A stretch of 64,000 nucleotides of DNA from Dermanyssus gallinae (GCA_003439945.1 QVRM01004838.1:258109-322108), one strand, 5' to 3'; counted from the stretch's first letter, positions 48,071-60,544 are shown. Made by a program: numbers and translations. The notes: generated from the sequence alone by a model not told the origin.

Positions 48071-48620
48071 GCTGATCAGAGAGTCGATACAACGCAATCG
48101 TATGCATCTATCATTGTCGTGGCAGCTAGCCTCGAAATGCACCCTTCGAAAAATCTACAAAGCAACGAATGAGTGAAACCGTTCTCCAACGTAGAAAAAA
48201 CGGTTTCTAAACATATTGTACGCTTAAGTTGGCCACCGTGTCAGTTGTCACTGATGGTGGTGATAGTTACAGACTGCAAAATGACTTATTAATCGATTTC
48301 TAGGAGGCACATTATTAGACCCCGTCCATGCTCTCTTTCTAGATATCTAATATCAAATACATCATATATATATATATATATATATATATGATTTATTAAG
48401 AATAGTGATGGCGCTACAATTGTCTCCTGAGAACGTGTGCACGTGTATATACGGTGTCCATGAATGATTATTGAATATAACGAAACAAATCTGAAATACG
48501 ATGGGGGGGGGGGGCGTTAGCGGCCTGGCCATAAGAGGAGAAGTACTGGAGAAGGGATTCCCATAAAATGCGATTTTTTTTTAAATGTGTTTGTTTTCCA
48601 GATGAATGTATTTGTTAATC
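48071..48620. other. Anonymous sequence with TA array and G run
   Basis: (TA)n at 48363-48389 and an unbroken run of 12 G at 48503-48514. No gene was seen. Confidence 0.6.
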
Positions 48621-48815
48621 GCCTGACATATGTTGTAAGCCTAACAGTCCGTGTGGCAGTATTGTCGCTGCTAACTCTCAGCGGTCAGGTTTATTATCTA
48701 TTCTCAATAGCCGTCGCTACAAGAACATTTTATCAGCAACAGAAATCGAACCGACGACACTCCGGTAGATGACACCCATGACCAGCGCAATAACCCCTCT
48801 TGACCACGCCGCCAC
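48621..48815 (-). mobile_element. SINE family B copy between the two D units
   Basis: On the minus strand: head GTGGCGGCGTGGTCAAGAGG, a GCGCTGGTCATGG segment, CATCTACCGGAGTGTCGTC, box B-like GGTTCGATTTC (complement of 48742-48752), then ATTGAGAATAGATAATAAAC and a tail with GGACTGTTAGG. It aligns with 18081-18253 and 38332-38515. It ends about 30 bases before D copy 2. Confidence 0.82.
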
Positions 48816-48848
48816 ATTTGTTGTTTGTTTCCTGATATATCTATGTTT

Positions 48849-49290
48849 ATGGTCTGCTTCACCCTATCTGAATACCGCTACGGTGCATGTAGATGTTTGG
48901 GTGTTCTCATCTTGCGCTTACAACATACATCGTACATACATCGTACATGCCGTGAAACCGAGCAAAATAGATCACAAAAGAATTAAATTATTTGGAATTT
49001 AGCAAATTTGATAATCACGTGGGAGTCACGTGTAATTGCTCTACTCTTTGCGCCATGTCATTTTTCACTTCGTGATCCTATTATAAATGGTATTATTACA
49101 GCGATTTTTGCATTTCGGATACGCGGCAAACGTCGAGGAACATTTGCGGCAGAATGAGTAAAATCATCAACAATTGTGAAATGCAATTATCCCGTCACGA
49201 GCACGCCAATCAGCCAAAATCCATCATCCGGTACGGAGCCCTTTGAAAACTGATCAGCACTGACAGTTATAAGACGCGTATCAGCCAATG
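48849..49290 (+). repeat. Duplicated 450-bp unit D, copy 2
   Basis: Direct-orientation partner of 47610-48070, about 1.24 kb downstream. It contains a small local duplication (ACATCGTACATAC near 48930) that copy 1 lacks. Divergence is considerable, roughly a quarter of positions by eye. Confidence 0.8.
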
Positions 49291-49396
49291 TGGACGACGT
49301 ACCCTGGACGGTATTATGATGGTATATACTACGTTATTGCATATGAAACCAGCTTTTTTTTTAGCAAACACAAATTTTATAACGAATGACGATATT
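49291..49396. other. Short gap before a mariner remnant
   Basis: Contains an unbroken T run near 49350. It is probably the 3' untranslated end of the decayed mariner that reads leftward from 49624. Confidence 0.4.
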
Positions 49397-49624
49397 TTAT
49401 TCAAAGTGAAGACCCTCGCTAGCTAGACGCTGTGCCCAACTTTCGGGCACCTCGGGCAATTTCTCGCCAAAAGAAGTCCGTATTTTTAAGAAAAACCAGT
49501 TATCACCTACCCATATTCGAACGTTTTCGTACGAACAAAATGTCTGCCTATTCGCAGCGCGACCTAGCAGCACAAAGAGGTGGTAATCGGATAGAGCCAG
49601 TTGTATCTTAAGTAATATTGTCAT
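49397..49624 (-). pseudogene. Transposase C-terminus of a second mariner lineage
   Basis: The minus-strand frame reads LALSDYHLFVLLGRAANRQT, then FCSYENVRIWV, LPEVPESWAQRLASEGLHFE and a stop. This is the end of a mariner transposase: the third catalytic Asp in the (P)SDYHLF box, an SYE-x-V-x-x-W helix and the LPERW-x-x-x-x-x-SDGxYF ending. It differs from the CDFFLFPKLK and DYFEGDKIDIHE endings of the elements at 8.3 and 50.1 kb, so it belongs to another mariner subfamily. The upstream catalytic Asp residues are not readable. It is truncated or badly decayed, and no inverted repeat was identified. Confidence 0.75.
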
Positions 49625-49994
49625 ATTAAGTGCTAAAGAATCCTTTCTTGAAGATCTTTAACTGTGGCCCTTTATTTTAGGAAACCGACTGTAGGAGAAG
49701 AGCGTTTAATCATTTAAGCAAGGTTTTCAAAATATTTTAATTAAGGCTGAACTCTAGATGTTTTTGTACAGTGTAGTAAGTTCTAGGTCGACTGCTGTAT
49801 TCCTTAAAGCTCTAGCATTTGTCGTAGAATGGAGTTGACCGCTGCATTCGATGATGGCACGTTTCCCATAGCGAAAGCCGTATGTCCTCTTTGTACGTTT
49901 AAAGACTACCGTTGTGGACGAATTCCCCAGTCTCTGATTCATGCCCCTTGCAAACGTTCTAAATAAATATTGTAAAATTACATAGCAACGGGTT

Positions 49995-49997
<3 letters not shown>
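49625..49997. other. Unassigned sequence
   Basis: May include decayed upstream mariner sequence. The 62-codon minus-strand frame at 49754-49942 has no recognisable motif. Confidence 0.35.
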
Positions 49998-50091
<94 letters not shown>

Positions 50092-50093
50092 TA
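49998..50093. repeat. (TA)n array at the left edge of the mariner derivative
   Basis: About 45 TA units end TATACATATATA just at the outer base of the element. Confidence 0.95.
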
Positions 50094-50563
50094 CGAGGAA
50101 TATTACCTGCAAGTTATGCGCAATTTGCGCGAAGCAATCCGCCAGAAACGCCCGGATTTGTGGAAGAACAAAAATTGGCTTTTGCACCACGATAACGCCC
50201 CTGCTCACACATCGTTGCTTGTGCGCGAGTTTTTTGGCCAAAAACAACACACTAATGATGCCGCCGCCACCGTATTCCCCAGATCTGGCCCCCTGTGACT
50301 TTTTCTTGTTCCCTAAACTGAAGAGGCCCATGAAAGGACGACGTTACGCTACGCTTGACGAGATAAAGACGGCATCGAAGGAGGAGCTGAACAAGATAAA
50401 AAAAAATGGTTTTTTGAAGTGCTTCGAAGATTGGAAAAACCGTTGGCACAAGTGTATAATATCTCATGTGGATTACTTTGAAGGGGACAAAATAGATATT
50501 CATGAATAAATGAATAATTTTGAAAAAAACACAAAAGTCGCGATACTTTTGGAACACACCTCG
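50094..50563 (+). mobile_element. Mariner deletion derivative, 470 bp
   Basis: Same family as 8279-9597 and in the opposite orientation. The right end is an intact inverted repeat (50532-50563, ending CACCTCG then TA). At the left only CGAGG of the other repeat remains, directly joined to AATATTACC inside the transposase gene at Glu218. The two breakpoints share AGG, so an internal deletion of about 850 bp through microhomology is the simplest reading. The remaining frame (50116-50298, continued at 50219-50509) covers D249 and D284 but lacks D154. An extra T in the run at 50230-50235 shifts the frame. The third catalytic block reads SPDLAPCD, the normal form. It cannot code for an active transposase and has lost most of one end. 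Confidence 0.9.
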
Positions 50564-50615
<52 letters not shown>

Positions 50616-50621
50616 TATATA
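50564..50621. repeat. (TA)n array at the right edge of the mariner derivative
   Basis: TA units with occasional C (TACATA) follow the inverted repeat directly, so this copy too is enclosed by TA repeats. Confidence 0.9.
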
Positions 50622-52020
50622 CCCTCGACTATATACCAAAATTAATTCGGCATGCAGCTCGGCATTAAGACTTACGTGACTAAGCGAATCTTCATCTGAT
50701 TTACGTGCTTTCGATCTTTCGGCAAACCCAATTAGCATTAGTTACGTGGCTTCTCGTTGTACGTGCCTTCTGTCGTAGGGGCAGAGCTATTTGGTGCATG
50801 CTACGTGCAGAACGTTCGAACATAAGACCACATAAAGGGAATATCAGTGCACGCTCAATGAAGCTCTCCGGGGTCACGCGGACCGCCAAGCAGTTTTTAT
50901 TGTAGTAAACACCCAGTGACGCGGGCTGGCGTTCCATCTGCGATCTCGGCGCGAAAGTACGGTCACTCGTATAGGACATTGTATACGTTCGTGTCACGTA
51001 ACCTCAAACAGAAGACGTATGCCACTGTTGCATGCAACGTAGGCATATCAGCATTTTCATATGCATAGAAAGATCACGCATAGATATTGTAAGGCAGCAT
51101 TTCCTAGCTTGCACGTCGCAGAGGCAGTATATATATATGTATATATACTTGTGACATACACAGATAAATGTGTCTAAATTACGGTGTTGCGTAATGCCTT
51201 TTTCATGTTGAAGTTTGGAGAGACGCTGACAGTAGCTAATAAAACAAAACAAAAAATGGTACACCCAACGCTTGGAGTCACCACCAGGGTTGTCTTAAGA
51301 GAAAAAAATAATAAAAAAATACTTTGTTGCTTTTTAAAATACTGCGTCTTTTAAACATTAACGTTTAACGATTCTGCATAAATCGTTTAGCTTGGCAAAA
51401 ACTACGCTAAAGAAACTAAACAAGCAAACTGTCACCGCATCGATAAAACACATCTAAGTTGTTGGCGAATGATGGGCACGAATCGAATATCACGAAACAA
51501 ATCAAGTTTCTTCTAATACAATGAGATTTATAGTGTGTACTCTTAAATATAGCCTCTAACACATTAGCCTCCGCAGGCAGCCCAAGGCAGCAGTATAATA
51601 CAATTGAGCGAGCTCATTTGTTCTGCTATGTTCGAGGGACACGGGGAAAAGGATATATCTATCTTATAAGTACGCTATATACCTAACTATTATATTTCGA
51701 TCGAACCTTCACTGTAGAGAAGCGAACAGCAAAGAGGTATGGCCGGTTTCCTGGTACCACAGTTCCGGCAAACAAGTGTGCCGGATCTTGGATTGTTTTC
51801 TCGTCGCTTTCGCTCACAACGGAACCAACAGAGAAGTCAGAGTCAGGTTGCGTACGAAGACGCCAAATTGCTACCGAAGATTCAGATTTCAGTCTAATGA
51901 TTTTCTAGCCATCACGAACTGAGAAAGTTTGGTTGGCGCAATGCTAGATATATACCCTTTCGTTGTGTTTCGTCGGTCCAAATGGCATACATCTAACATA
52001 TGTGTATATATATAAACTTT
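50622..52020. other. Unassigned sequence
   Basis: A 98-codon minus-strand frame (50701-50997) has ordinary amino-acid composition but no motif I recognise. There is a short TA run near 51127-51148. Nothing else is supported. Confidence 0.35.
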
Positions 52021-52062
52021 GTTGTAAACAGGAATATAGAAAGCAATGTTTTGGCTCTAGAC

Positions 52063-52105
<43 letters not shown>

Positions 52106-52152
52106 TGCCGTCTAGAGCCAAAACATTGCCTTCTATATTCCTGTTTACAACA
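52021..52152. repeat. 132-bp palindrome with TA loop
   Basis: The left arm 52021-52065 and right arm 52108-52152 are inverted copies of 45 bp with two mismatches. The arms begin and end with GTTGTAAACAGGAATATAGA and its complement. The 42-base centre is almost all TA and is itself self-complementary, so the whole stretch can fold into a single long hairpin. TA repeats also lie outside, especially on the right (52153-52170). It could be a small inverted-repeat transposon or a palindrome generated at a TA array. As RNA it would form a miRNA-precursor-like stem, but there is no evidence of transcription. Confidence 0.92.
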
Positions 52153-55100
52153 TATATATATATATATATACATATATATAACTTCATCTATATAAGATAT
52201 GGCATGAGGCGATTCTGACTTCCGATTATCAGGAATACCTACTCCATTGGCATGACGTTACCAGATCTAACGGGGATAGTATAATACAGCGGTGATTCTT
52301 CGCTTGCCGATCACCTAGTTGGAGCGAGTTGCATTTGAAATCCACGTGCTCTACCGTTTCCGGTATTGTGTCGCAATTCGTATAGTTCCCCGTTTTATGT
52401 TTCCTCCACTGAATGGAGGGTAGCATTTCTACCCTAGCCTTATGTATGAATATTAAAGAAAATTGAGCGCAATGCGATAATGCTATTCCTAGATTTCAGT
52501 TTGAATATGTTCCAATAGCTAGCATTCCTTACAGTCCGCCGCTTGTTATGATTAGAGAAGACGAAAAAGTAGCGCCACTGCGTAAAACTAAGATTAAGTT
52601 GACGTTCCAGCTATAAAAACTGCGTTTCATGTTGTTTGTACATTCACCGTATGCAACCTTTTTAGCTTTAAGGCACCTGGTTTTCTGCTTTCAAGCCTAC
52701 CAAAGTGGTTTACTGATCTAAAAGGTGACTACGCTAAAATAGTTAAAACATGTTGAGACGATCTTGTGCTTTCTTATGCAATACGCAAATTATTCGTACA
52801 ACTTTAGCGTGTATGTAAGGTTGTTTGAAAATTTCGCGTATTAAGGAAAAACCACAAGATAGACCCAGTGTGTTTTCATATTTAGTTTATATGTATATAC
52901 CAAGTAAATGACAAGACTGGCGCATAGTGTTGGGGGCACGACAAAGCTGGCGTACAGCTTTGGTCAATTGTGAAATCACTATAAAACCAAGTTTAGGTCA
53001 ATACAGCGTTTATGGCGCTCGCTTCTAGCTCTGTCCGTCTAGAAGAGAAGACACATGTGCACACATCGTATCTAGGTGGTGGAAAAAGGCGATCAGATGA
53101 AGACGCAGTGTGCAATACCATTCGATCATTCTAGGTCAGAACTGGAAGAAAAGTTCAACATGCCGGGCGTCAGGTGGAGCAATCTACTGTAACCTAGCGT
53201 TGCTTGTGATGACCTTCAGCTCACACCAAATGCATTGTTTCAGGCTTCGATAACCTTGCACGCCTTAACACTGCCCTCCATCAGACATTTCCCGGTACTC
53301 CAGAAACGATTGCCCGCAATGCACTAAAGGCCGTGCAACTTGCTTGACCAGCAAAGGTATATATATGTATATGTAATCTGTTATCTTTGTTAGCCAGTGC
53401 CAAGATTGCGCGTAACATTCAAATGAGTGAGACTATCCTTTTTACAAACAGTCTCACAATTATAGACAGATCGATGAGTACAATTTGTATGGAAATTTTA
53501 AAAAATTAAACATTATTTGGGTAAACCGATTGCGGTTATTAGGCTTCTAGCATTTAGGCTCAGTGATAACCTCGACTAACTTTAACGCCTTCGATTCAGA
53601 CGTGCGCGCAATATATACTATTCGATCGCTTGCGGAGCTTGCGACGCAGACAGTGTGTGGATGCTTGTCCAAAAGTTCCATTGTCTGCTGCGATGCTCTA
53701 TTTAAAGCATTTCGTTTTTACGGTATCTTTTTCGCTTAGGCTGTGCTTCCTTAGAGTCCACCTCTGTTAGCCTAGGACTATTCAACGGGATGCGTGCCGT
53801 GCGCGCTATTTTCGGGCTATTAAGGTACCTTACCTTGCACGCAACAGCACAGCGTGGGATCTTTGATTTGCGTCACCAGCTCGGCACTTTCCACGTGTAT
53901 TTCGTTTTACGTGTGAATTTGTAATTAATCGTAATAACTTATATTTTTGTCATCCTCTTCTCGCATCCACCACCGCAAAATATCCTAGCTGAGGACCGCC
54001 AACGTTGCATAGGCACATCTGCAAGGCAAAATACCCGCTTTTGACATAGTACGTCGGTTAAATAAATTAACATATATCCTATGCTCCAAGTCCGTATAAG
54101 CACGCCTATATGTAAAGATGTGTATGTGAGCATATAAGCAAGCTCAAATAAGAATAATATAACTTCGCTTATAATACGCTTTTATAGGCGTCTTTATAAG
54201 CACTTTTATAGACGCGTGTTAGTGCATACGTGAAATAGAACACAACAATTTGAATCGGTTGTCTGTTATAGGAACATGCCGTGTGATAGATCTGCTTTTT
54301 GTGATGTTAAACACGAGCGTTGGAGTATATAATTTTTATTATATCACATAAATGGCACCGCCTCCCCCCCCCACACAGTGTTTAAGCGTTTGCCAATAGT
54401 TCCGGCGGGCGGCAGCACAAATGATGTTGATAGGCAACACACTGCCGCCAACTCGTCCACTTGGCTAGGCATTTCCACGTTAGCAGCCGGCGTTTGGCCG
54501 GTTTGTTTACAAATTAAATTTATTCACACATTTAGTGTCCATAATACCTAAGTACAAAGATTTGGCTCGGCGTCAGGAGCTCTCAAATGCAGTTACAAGA
54601 ATTGTATAAAATATAGAATATAAACATATACAATATACAAAGTTATGATGACATTAAACGTTTGGCCGCTATTTGAGAGGACAGCCGGCGCTCTTATGAA
54701 TGTGCCGGGTGCCCTTAAGGTCGTGTCAGGCTAACGTCAATTCAGCCAATGATATCGTCTTCTTGAATACGTATCATTAGCCTTGAGAGCAGAGGCCTCC
54801 GACGTACCACCGACGTATTAGCATTGATCCCTGCTCCCTTTTTTTCGGGCGCAGATGGTAAGAAATTATTAGCCATACCTGTTATCTTTCTTGTTCGGTT
54901 TTTGTCATGTTTAAATCTATAGAAATTATTCTCGCGTAATAACGCTTTGTGTTCGATTACGATTGCCCGTGTATCGTGCTAATTATCTAATAAACAGAGG
55001 TGCCCTCGATGCCGTGGTCAGTTTGTGAAGATCGTGCGCGAGAAGACTTCACGGCACACGGGTTTTGTCTGGTATGAGGCTATATGAGGCTGCTTCTGCT

Positions 55101-55270
55101 CACTAACTTGCACACTCTTATGATTCTTCATTCTTCGATCTGTCGCGAGGTAATGAGAAGAGTAATCTAATCTTTTGTTGATCTTTTTTTTTCATGATGG
55201 TGATTATGAATGCCATCAACTCACCACTATAATCCTAATTGAGAATTATTAATTAATTTGGTGTTGTTGC
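52153..55270. other. Anonymous sequence
   Basis: Apart from short TA runs near 52153-52180 and a C run at about 54362-54372, I see no coding, RNA or mobile-element motif. Open frames are short and unconvincing. Confidence 0.5.
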
Positions 55271-57199
55271 TTTAATTGTTGTCGTCGCCGCAACTGTCGT
55301 GCTGAAGAAGCTTTAGTAGTAGTAGTAGCATTTATTTTTGTTGTAACTGTTGCTACTTGTTGTTGGTGTTCTTGTTTGTTATTTCATCATCAGCGTCGTT
55401 GTTGATGCAATTGATGTTGTTGTTGTTGTTGTTGTTGTTGCGGCTGTTGTTGTTGTCAGGATGATTACAGCTATAGTTTTAGCAGCTATTAAACTAGTAC
55501 AGTGCTGTTTATTTGTTGTTGTTGTTGTTGTTGATGTTATCGCCGTTGTTGTTGTTGTTGTTGGTGCCGTCCGTGTCATGATTGTCATTGTGATTGTTGT
55601 TTAGTCGTCGTCGTCGTCGTCGTCGTTGTCGTCGTTTTCTTGATGGTCGTTGTCGTCATCACCGGGATATGTCGATAATTGTCCAATATCGCACATTTGC
55701 CAAATTGGCATTTGGGCGAAGGTGACTCGCCTAATGACACTGGCCGAGCGAAACGGCAGGGCTGGGTGATTCGCCGTTGTTGCTGCTGCTGTTGCTTCTA
55801 ATACGGTCACCGCCGCCACTTCTGCTGCCGCCAGCAGAGCTCAGCCTAAACAGACGTTTGAAACAGAAACAACAACAACAACAACACGGCCACAGATACA
55901 ACGACAGTCGGACCGATAAACAGACAGATACAGACAGAGAGTTGTTGTTGTTGTTGATGTTGTTGATGATGTTGATGTTGTTGCTGTTGTTGTTGATGTT
56001 ATTGATGATGTCGTTGTTGTTGTTGTCGTGCTTCTCCGCTAAAATATTCTATTACCGCACATTATCACCGTGCGATGAGTGCCGCCGCGGGCCGCCTGAC
56101 GGTTGCGAAGAGTGGCGGGCGGCTTGGAGATGCGAAACAAAAAAAAAAGGGAGGGAAACGATCTTTGTCGGCGCTCCGGCCCTTTTGTGCCACCATGGCA
56201 CCACAGCGGCAATGGTACTGCTGCTGCCATACCTCTCTACCTAACTGACAGCAGCAGCACCAGCACCAGCAACAACAACAACGACAACAACAAGAGCAAC
56301 AAGAGCAACAACAACAACAACAACGATAACCGTATGCGACATGACAGGACACACCACCCGAACTGCCGGCCGTCGTCAATGTTCACTCGACTGACTCAGA
56401 GACTCCAGCGACTGCCTTACTCATTCATTCACTCACTCACTCACTAGTTATTTTGTTCTTTTTGTTCCAACTTCACTTGTTGTTGTCGTCATCGTCGTTG
56501 TTGTTGTTGTTGTTGTTGTTGCTGTTGTTGTTGCTGTTATTGTTGCTGTTGTTGCTGCTGATGTTGATGTAGCCACAGTAACAGTCGTTGTAGCAGTACA
56601 TAGATTGCTGACTGCTGCGAGACCTCTCGCAGCTAACCTAGCCTAGCTGTACGTACCTGTATGATCTACTTACTACTAACTACTCGATCTACACGACGCA
56701 GAGCAACGAGCCGAAGAGCCACCCACCCAGCCCCGTCTGTCCGTCCGTCACCGCAGTTCTGGTTCTGCTCAGCTGTTGAAGTCAACGTTAGTTACATGGC
56801 CGGCCGAACACCAGAATACAGCAGAACCAGTCGGACTCCATGATGCTGGTGATGTTCATGATAGTGATAGTGTTGATGATGATGATGGTAATGTTAATGA
56901 TAGTGATGATAATGATGATAGTGATGATGGTGCTGGTGGTATTGATGATGATGCCGCTGCTGTTGTTGTTGTTGTTGTTGTTGTTGTCTTCGTCACTGCC
57001 GTTATCGCTACGTTAAGGTGACTAATGCCGTTTATTGCTGCTGCCGTTGCTGTTGCTGCTGCTGCTGCGGCGGCAACAACACACTCAACAGCAGCAACAA
57101 CAACAACAACAATAACAACAACAGCAGCAAAAGCAACAACAGGCAGTGCGGTGGGAGCAGCGGAAAAAGCACTTCGTCGTCGTCGTCCTTGTTGTTGGT

Positions 57200-57230
<31 letters not shown>

Positions 57231-58000
57231 CTGTTCTCGTACCAGCGGTCCACCCGGATGTGTTCGGCTCCGATCATTTGTTGTTTTGCCGAGTAACGTT
57301 GCTGCGTCTAATTTTTTGTTACTCGACTGCTGCTGCTCTACTGGCGATAGTGGTGATGATGAACATGATGATGATGATGATGAAGGCGGCAATGGTGTTG
57401 ATATTGTTGTTGTTATTGTTGCTGCTGGTGTCGTCGTTGTTGTTGTTGTCATCGACGTCCTCGTCGTTGTTGTTACTGTTGTCAGTGTTGTTGTTGTTGT
57501 CGTCGTCGCTGTTGTTGATGAAAAGAACGATGATGACAGTGCTGTGAGGTAGTTGTGTTGATGTTGTGAAGTTGTTGTATTTAGAATTCGGCTTCGGTTT
57601 TGTATTGCTCAAACGGTGCCGACGATCTCTGCGTTGTTGTTGTTGTTGTCGTCGTCGTCGTCGCCATTGCTGCTGGTGCTGCGGCATTGCCGACGGAGCA
57701 CAAAAATTGCTATGTGTTTGATCGACAGCACATACTTTAGTGGGTCGACACGGTAAGCAAGATCGCTAACTCCCTCCTTTTCTCTCTTGCTGGCCTCTCC
57801 TTACGGCCGTGTGTGGACCACCACCACGACCACGAGTAGTAGCAACAAGCAACACACTACCAAATACCGCAACAACAACAGCAGCAGCAGCAACAACAAC
57901 ATCAACAACAGCTGCAACAACAACAAGATCAACAACAACAACGACTGCAGCTACAGCAACATGGTAATGCCGAGCGACAAACTTTGCATGCTAAATGAAC
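55271..58000. repeat. Second CAA/GTT trinucleotide block
   Basis: GTT-rich on the plus strand at 55410-55450, 55515-55565, 55940-56030, 56490-56560, 56955-56985 and 57190-57540. CAA-rich at 55868-55885, 56262-56330, 57075-57140 and 57860-57950. Runs of GTC and GAT are interspersed (55602-55632, 56870-56955). Long Val, Leu, Asn, Thr or Asp frames on both strands follow from this. A moderately GC-rich, CpG-containing stretch at 56040-56220 separates runs and has no recognised domain. Confidence 0.85.
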
Positions 58001-60541
58001 GAAGAGCCTAGTGCAACGAGGGAGGTCGTGTTTGTCTGTTGGTCGCGTTGCGTCGTGTTCATCTTCTAGATGAATCGGTGCTCAGTTTGTGTCTTGAGAC
58101 GAAGGAAGATGGAACAACCCAACTAGCCCTGTCTCAGTGTGTGTCCGCATAACAACGTTGTTTGGTTAACCGAACCGTTAACTAGCTTCTTTCTTTGACG
58201 TTGACACATTATTATTATTATTATTATTATTATAGATGCAAGACTTAAAAGGCCATTTTAATATCGAGCCTCCATAGCGGCGCATCCCTAATGTTGCAAT
58301 CATTTTTAACAAAATTGAATTACGGTAGGTACTGCCGGTTTCAAAGATAAGACCAAATCTAATTCTACATTTTCCATTTATCCATTGACATTGCAAATAT
58401 GTATGCTAAGAAGATCTATAATCATATTTTTTGCCGGCACCCTTTTCTTGAACTTCAGCTAGCGCATAAACGTATATGATATGCCTCCGTTCAAAAATGG
58501 TCTAACTTAAACGGTAGAGTTTTTGGTCCGCTCACTTTGGTTTAACTTAAACAGTAGAGTTTTTGATCCGCAATGCTCTAGCGTACTGGACCTGACTCGC
58601 AGGCCGAAAATGATCGACGGGCCTGCACCAGCTATTTTCGAAGGTTGTATCATATACACTCTAGCATGATCATCGTAAACAAGCCCACCAGACGTCTTCG
58701 CCGCCCTACCTTGCTATAAAACCGATTATTCTCGGCGACGACGACCGCAACCTTGGTTGATTCCATTTGGCGTCATCATTACTGTCACGTTGCCCACGTC
58801 GCCTGAAATGAAGTGTGCCAAGCATTAGCTGAATATATGGCCGACCCCGTCAAACCGTTTGCCCTTGTATGGACGCTGGAGTCATCTCCTCTTTGTGTTG
58901 TGTGTAGGTAGAACAGAGCGTAAAAAATGAAGAGCGTAATTCACCTGCATGCTGCCTACAGGATAGTGAGCAGCTTCCCTGACGGCACCTCGTCGTCTGC
59001 GCGGCTGGGTATTGTCAACGTCTTAAGAAATCGTTGGCCATCGACTCGTGAGGCTTTTGTCGATGTACCGAACGTCGTTTAAATCCCCACAATGGCGTTT
59101 TTTCGCTAACTGGTGGGATTGCCGTATCACGGCTGTTGACAAGAATAGCGGGGGAAAAAGGGCGAGCACTTTCCAAGCGTTTATGCGCAGTCCATAGGGA
59201 CTGTTCCATTTGTCGCACAACAGCAGCAGCACTGGCAAGGTGCTAAACAACGAAGGCGTCTCCACTTTTAGAGCGTGGTTTTTGTTTACTGTTAAAACTG
59301 GAAAATCTCAAACGCAAGTGCAGCTGCACTTCAGGGGATGGATTACTCCCAATCGTCTCTAATGAATGTGCTGTCAGAAAACGCTGCTAGCGACGTTTTT
59401 ACTCCGTTTTCCGAAGGTGCAGATGTGCCTTTTAGTTTCCGGTCTTCCATTGTTACTTAATGATAGTGCATAAATAGACGCCGTGGCTGGCTCCAGTAAC
59501 TATAAACCCATTGCACAAAGCGTCATTTTTCGCTTTATTATAAGCAGCTGAAAAGTTGTGGTTTCTTATTATAAGATCGCTGTGAACCAAATGTGTTGAT
59601 TCTCGTGTGCGAATCAAACGAACTCCCTACTTTTGGCTTGATGTGGCTCTTATTTTCGAAACTAAGCCTTCAAGGTGAAATGTGGTGCAGTTTTTTTATA
59701 GCTCTGCTTTACTTGCCCTTAGGAGCTTCGCAAAGGTTTTTGGGGTCCTGCACTGCATGCGGTGTACTCTTAGGATATAAAACTATAAACTGCTTTTAGA
59801 AACCTTTTATTCTTTATACAATCTGTGCCAAAAGATCTACATTTCCTTTAACACTTTGATTTAGACATTTGTTATGATGTCGTTTATTTTGTAATCTAGG
59901 CGCTATGACACGACAGCGTCTACACGCTTCTATCGTCGTCGCGTTCTCGTTACTGAACTTATATGAGAATTTTCTTTATATTAACAGTAAGATATAGTAC
60001 CTGAATTTACCCAGTCTAAGCATCTACACTCGACTGTAGCAGTCTCGTAGTGCTCCAAAGCTCACATACCGTTGGCGGAATATGGGTAAGTGTCAGGGCG
60101 AGATGCAGATTTTCGCATTTGTTTGTAGAGACAAACTTGACTTGTACTTGGCCAAATAAAATGCCACTGTGTCGAATCAATACAAGAGCCGACGGTTGTG
60201 CGTTTCAATGGTGTGAACAATGTACGCATGTGCTGGAAGAGTCGCAAGGAAGGCATGTCAATATAATAATTATCTGAAACACTTACAACTTTTTTTTATC
60301 GATATGCGGTTGCTGCTTCAAACTCAACGCTACCGAACCAGAAAACAGTTGTGGTCACACTAGTCACACTGCTTGCGTTAACGTTTCTGTTAAGATTGTA
60401 CTGGCAGAAAATAATGCAAGTCTGTCTGAAGTTGCTAGAGATGGAAGTTGACCACGCTACTTTTTGCTTGCAGCTGGGTTTCGCTGAGATCTGATATTTT
60501 TTGATTCCATTTAGTAAACCACTTTGATACGCCGATAGTCA

Positions 60542-60544
<3 letters not shown>
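58001..60544. other. Anonymous sequence with a 40-bp tandem duplication
   Basis: (ATT)n at 58209-58233. No recognisable gene. The open frames at 59015-59265, 59593-59799 and 60050-60277 are unassigned. Confidence 0.45.
58500..58570 (+). repeat. Two-copy tandem repeat, period 40 bp
   Basis: The GTNTAACTTAAACNGTAGAG block followed by TTTTTGNTCCGC occurs at 58500 and again at 58540. Confidence 0.85.

Noticed and set aside
50701..50997. 98-codon minus-strand frame as a gene
   Set aside because: The composition is normal but no motif, start context or neighbour supports it. A frame of this length is expected by chance in 64 kb.
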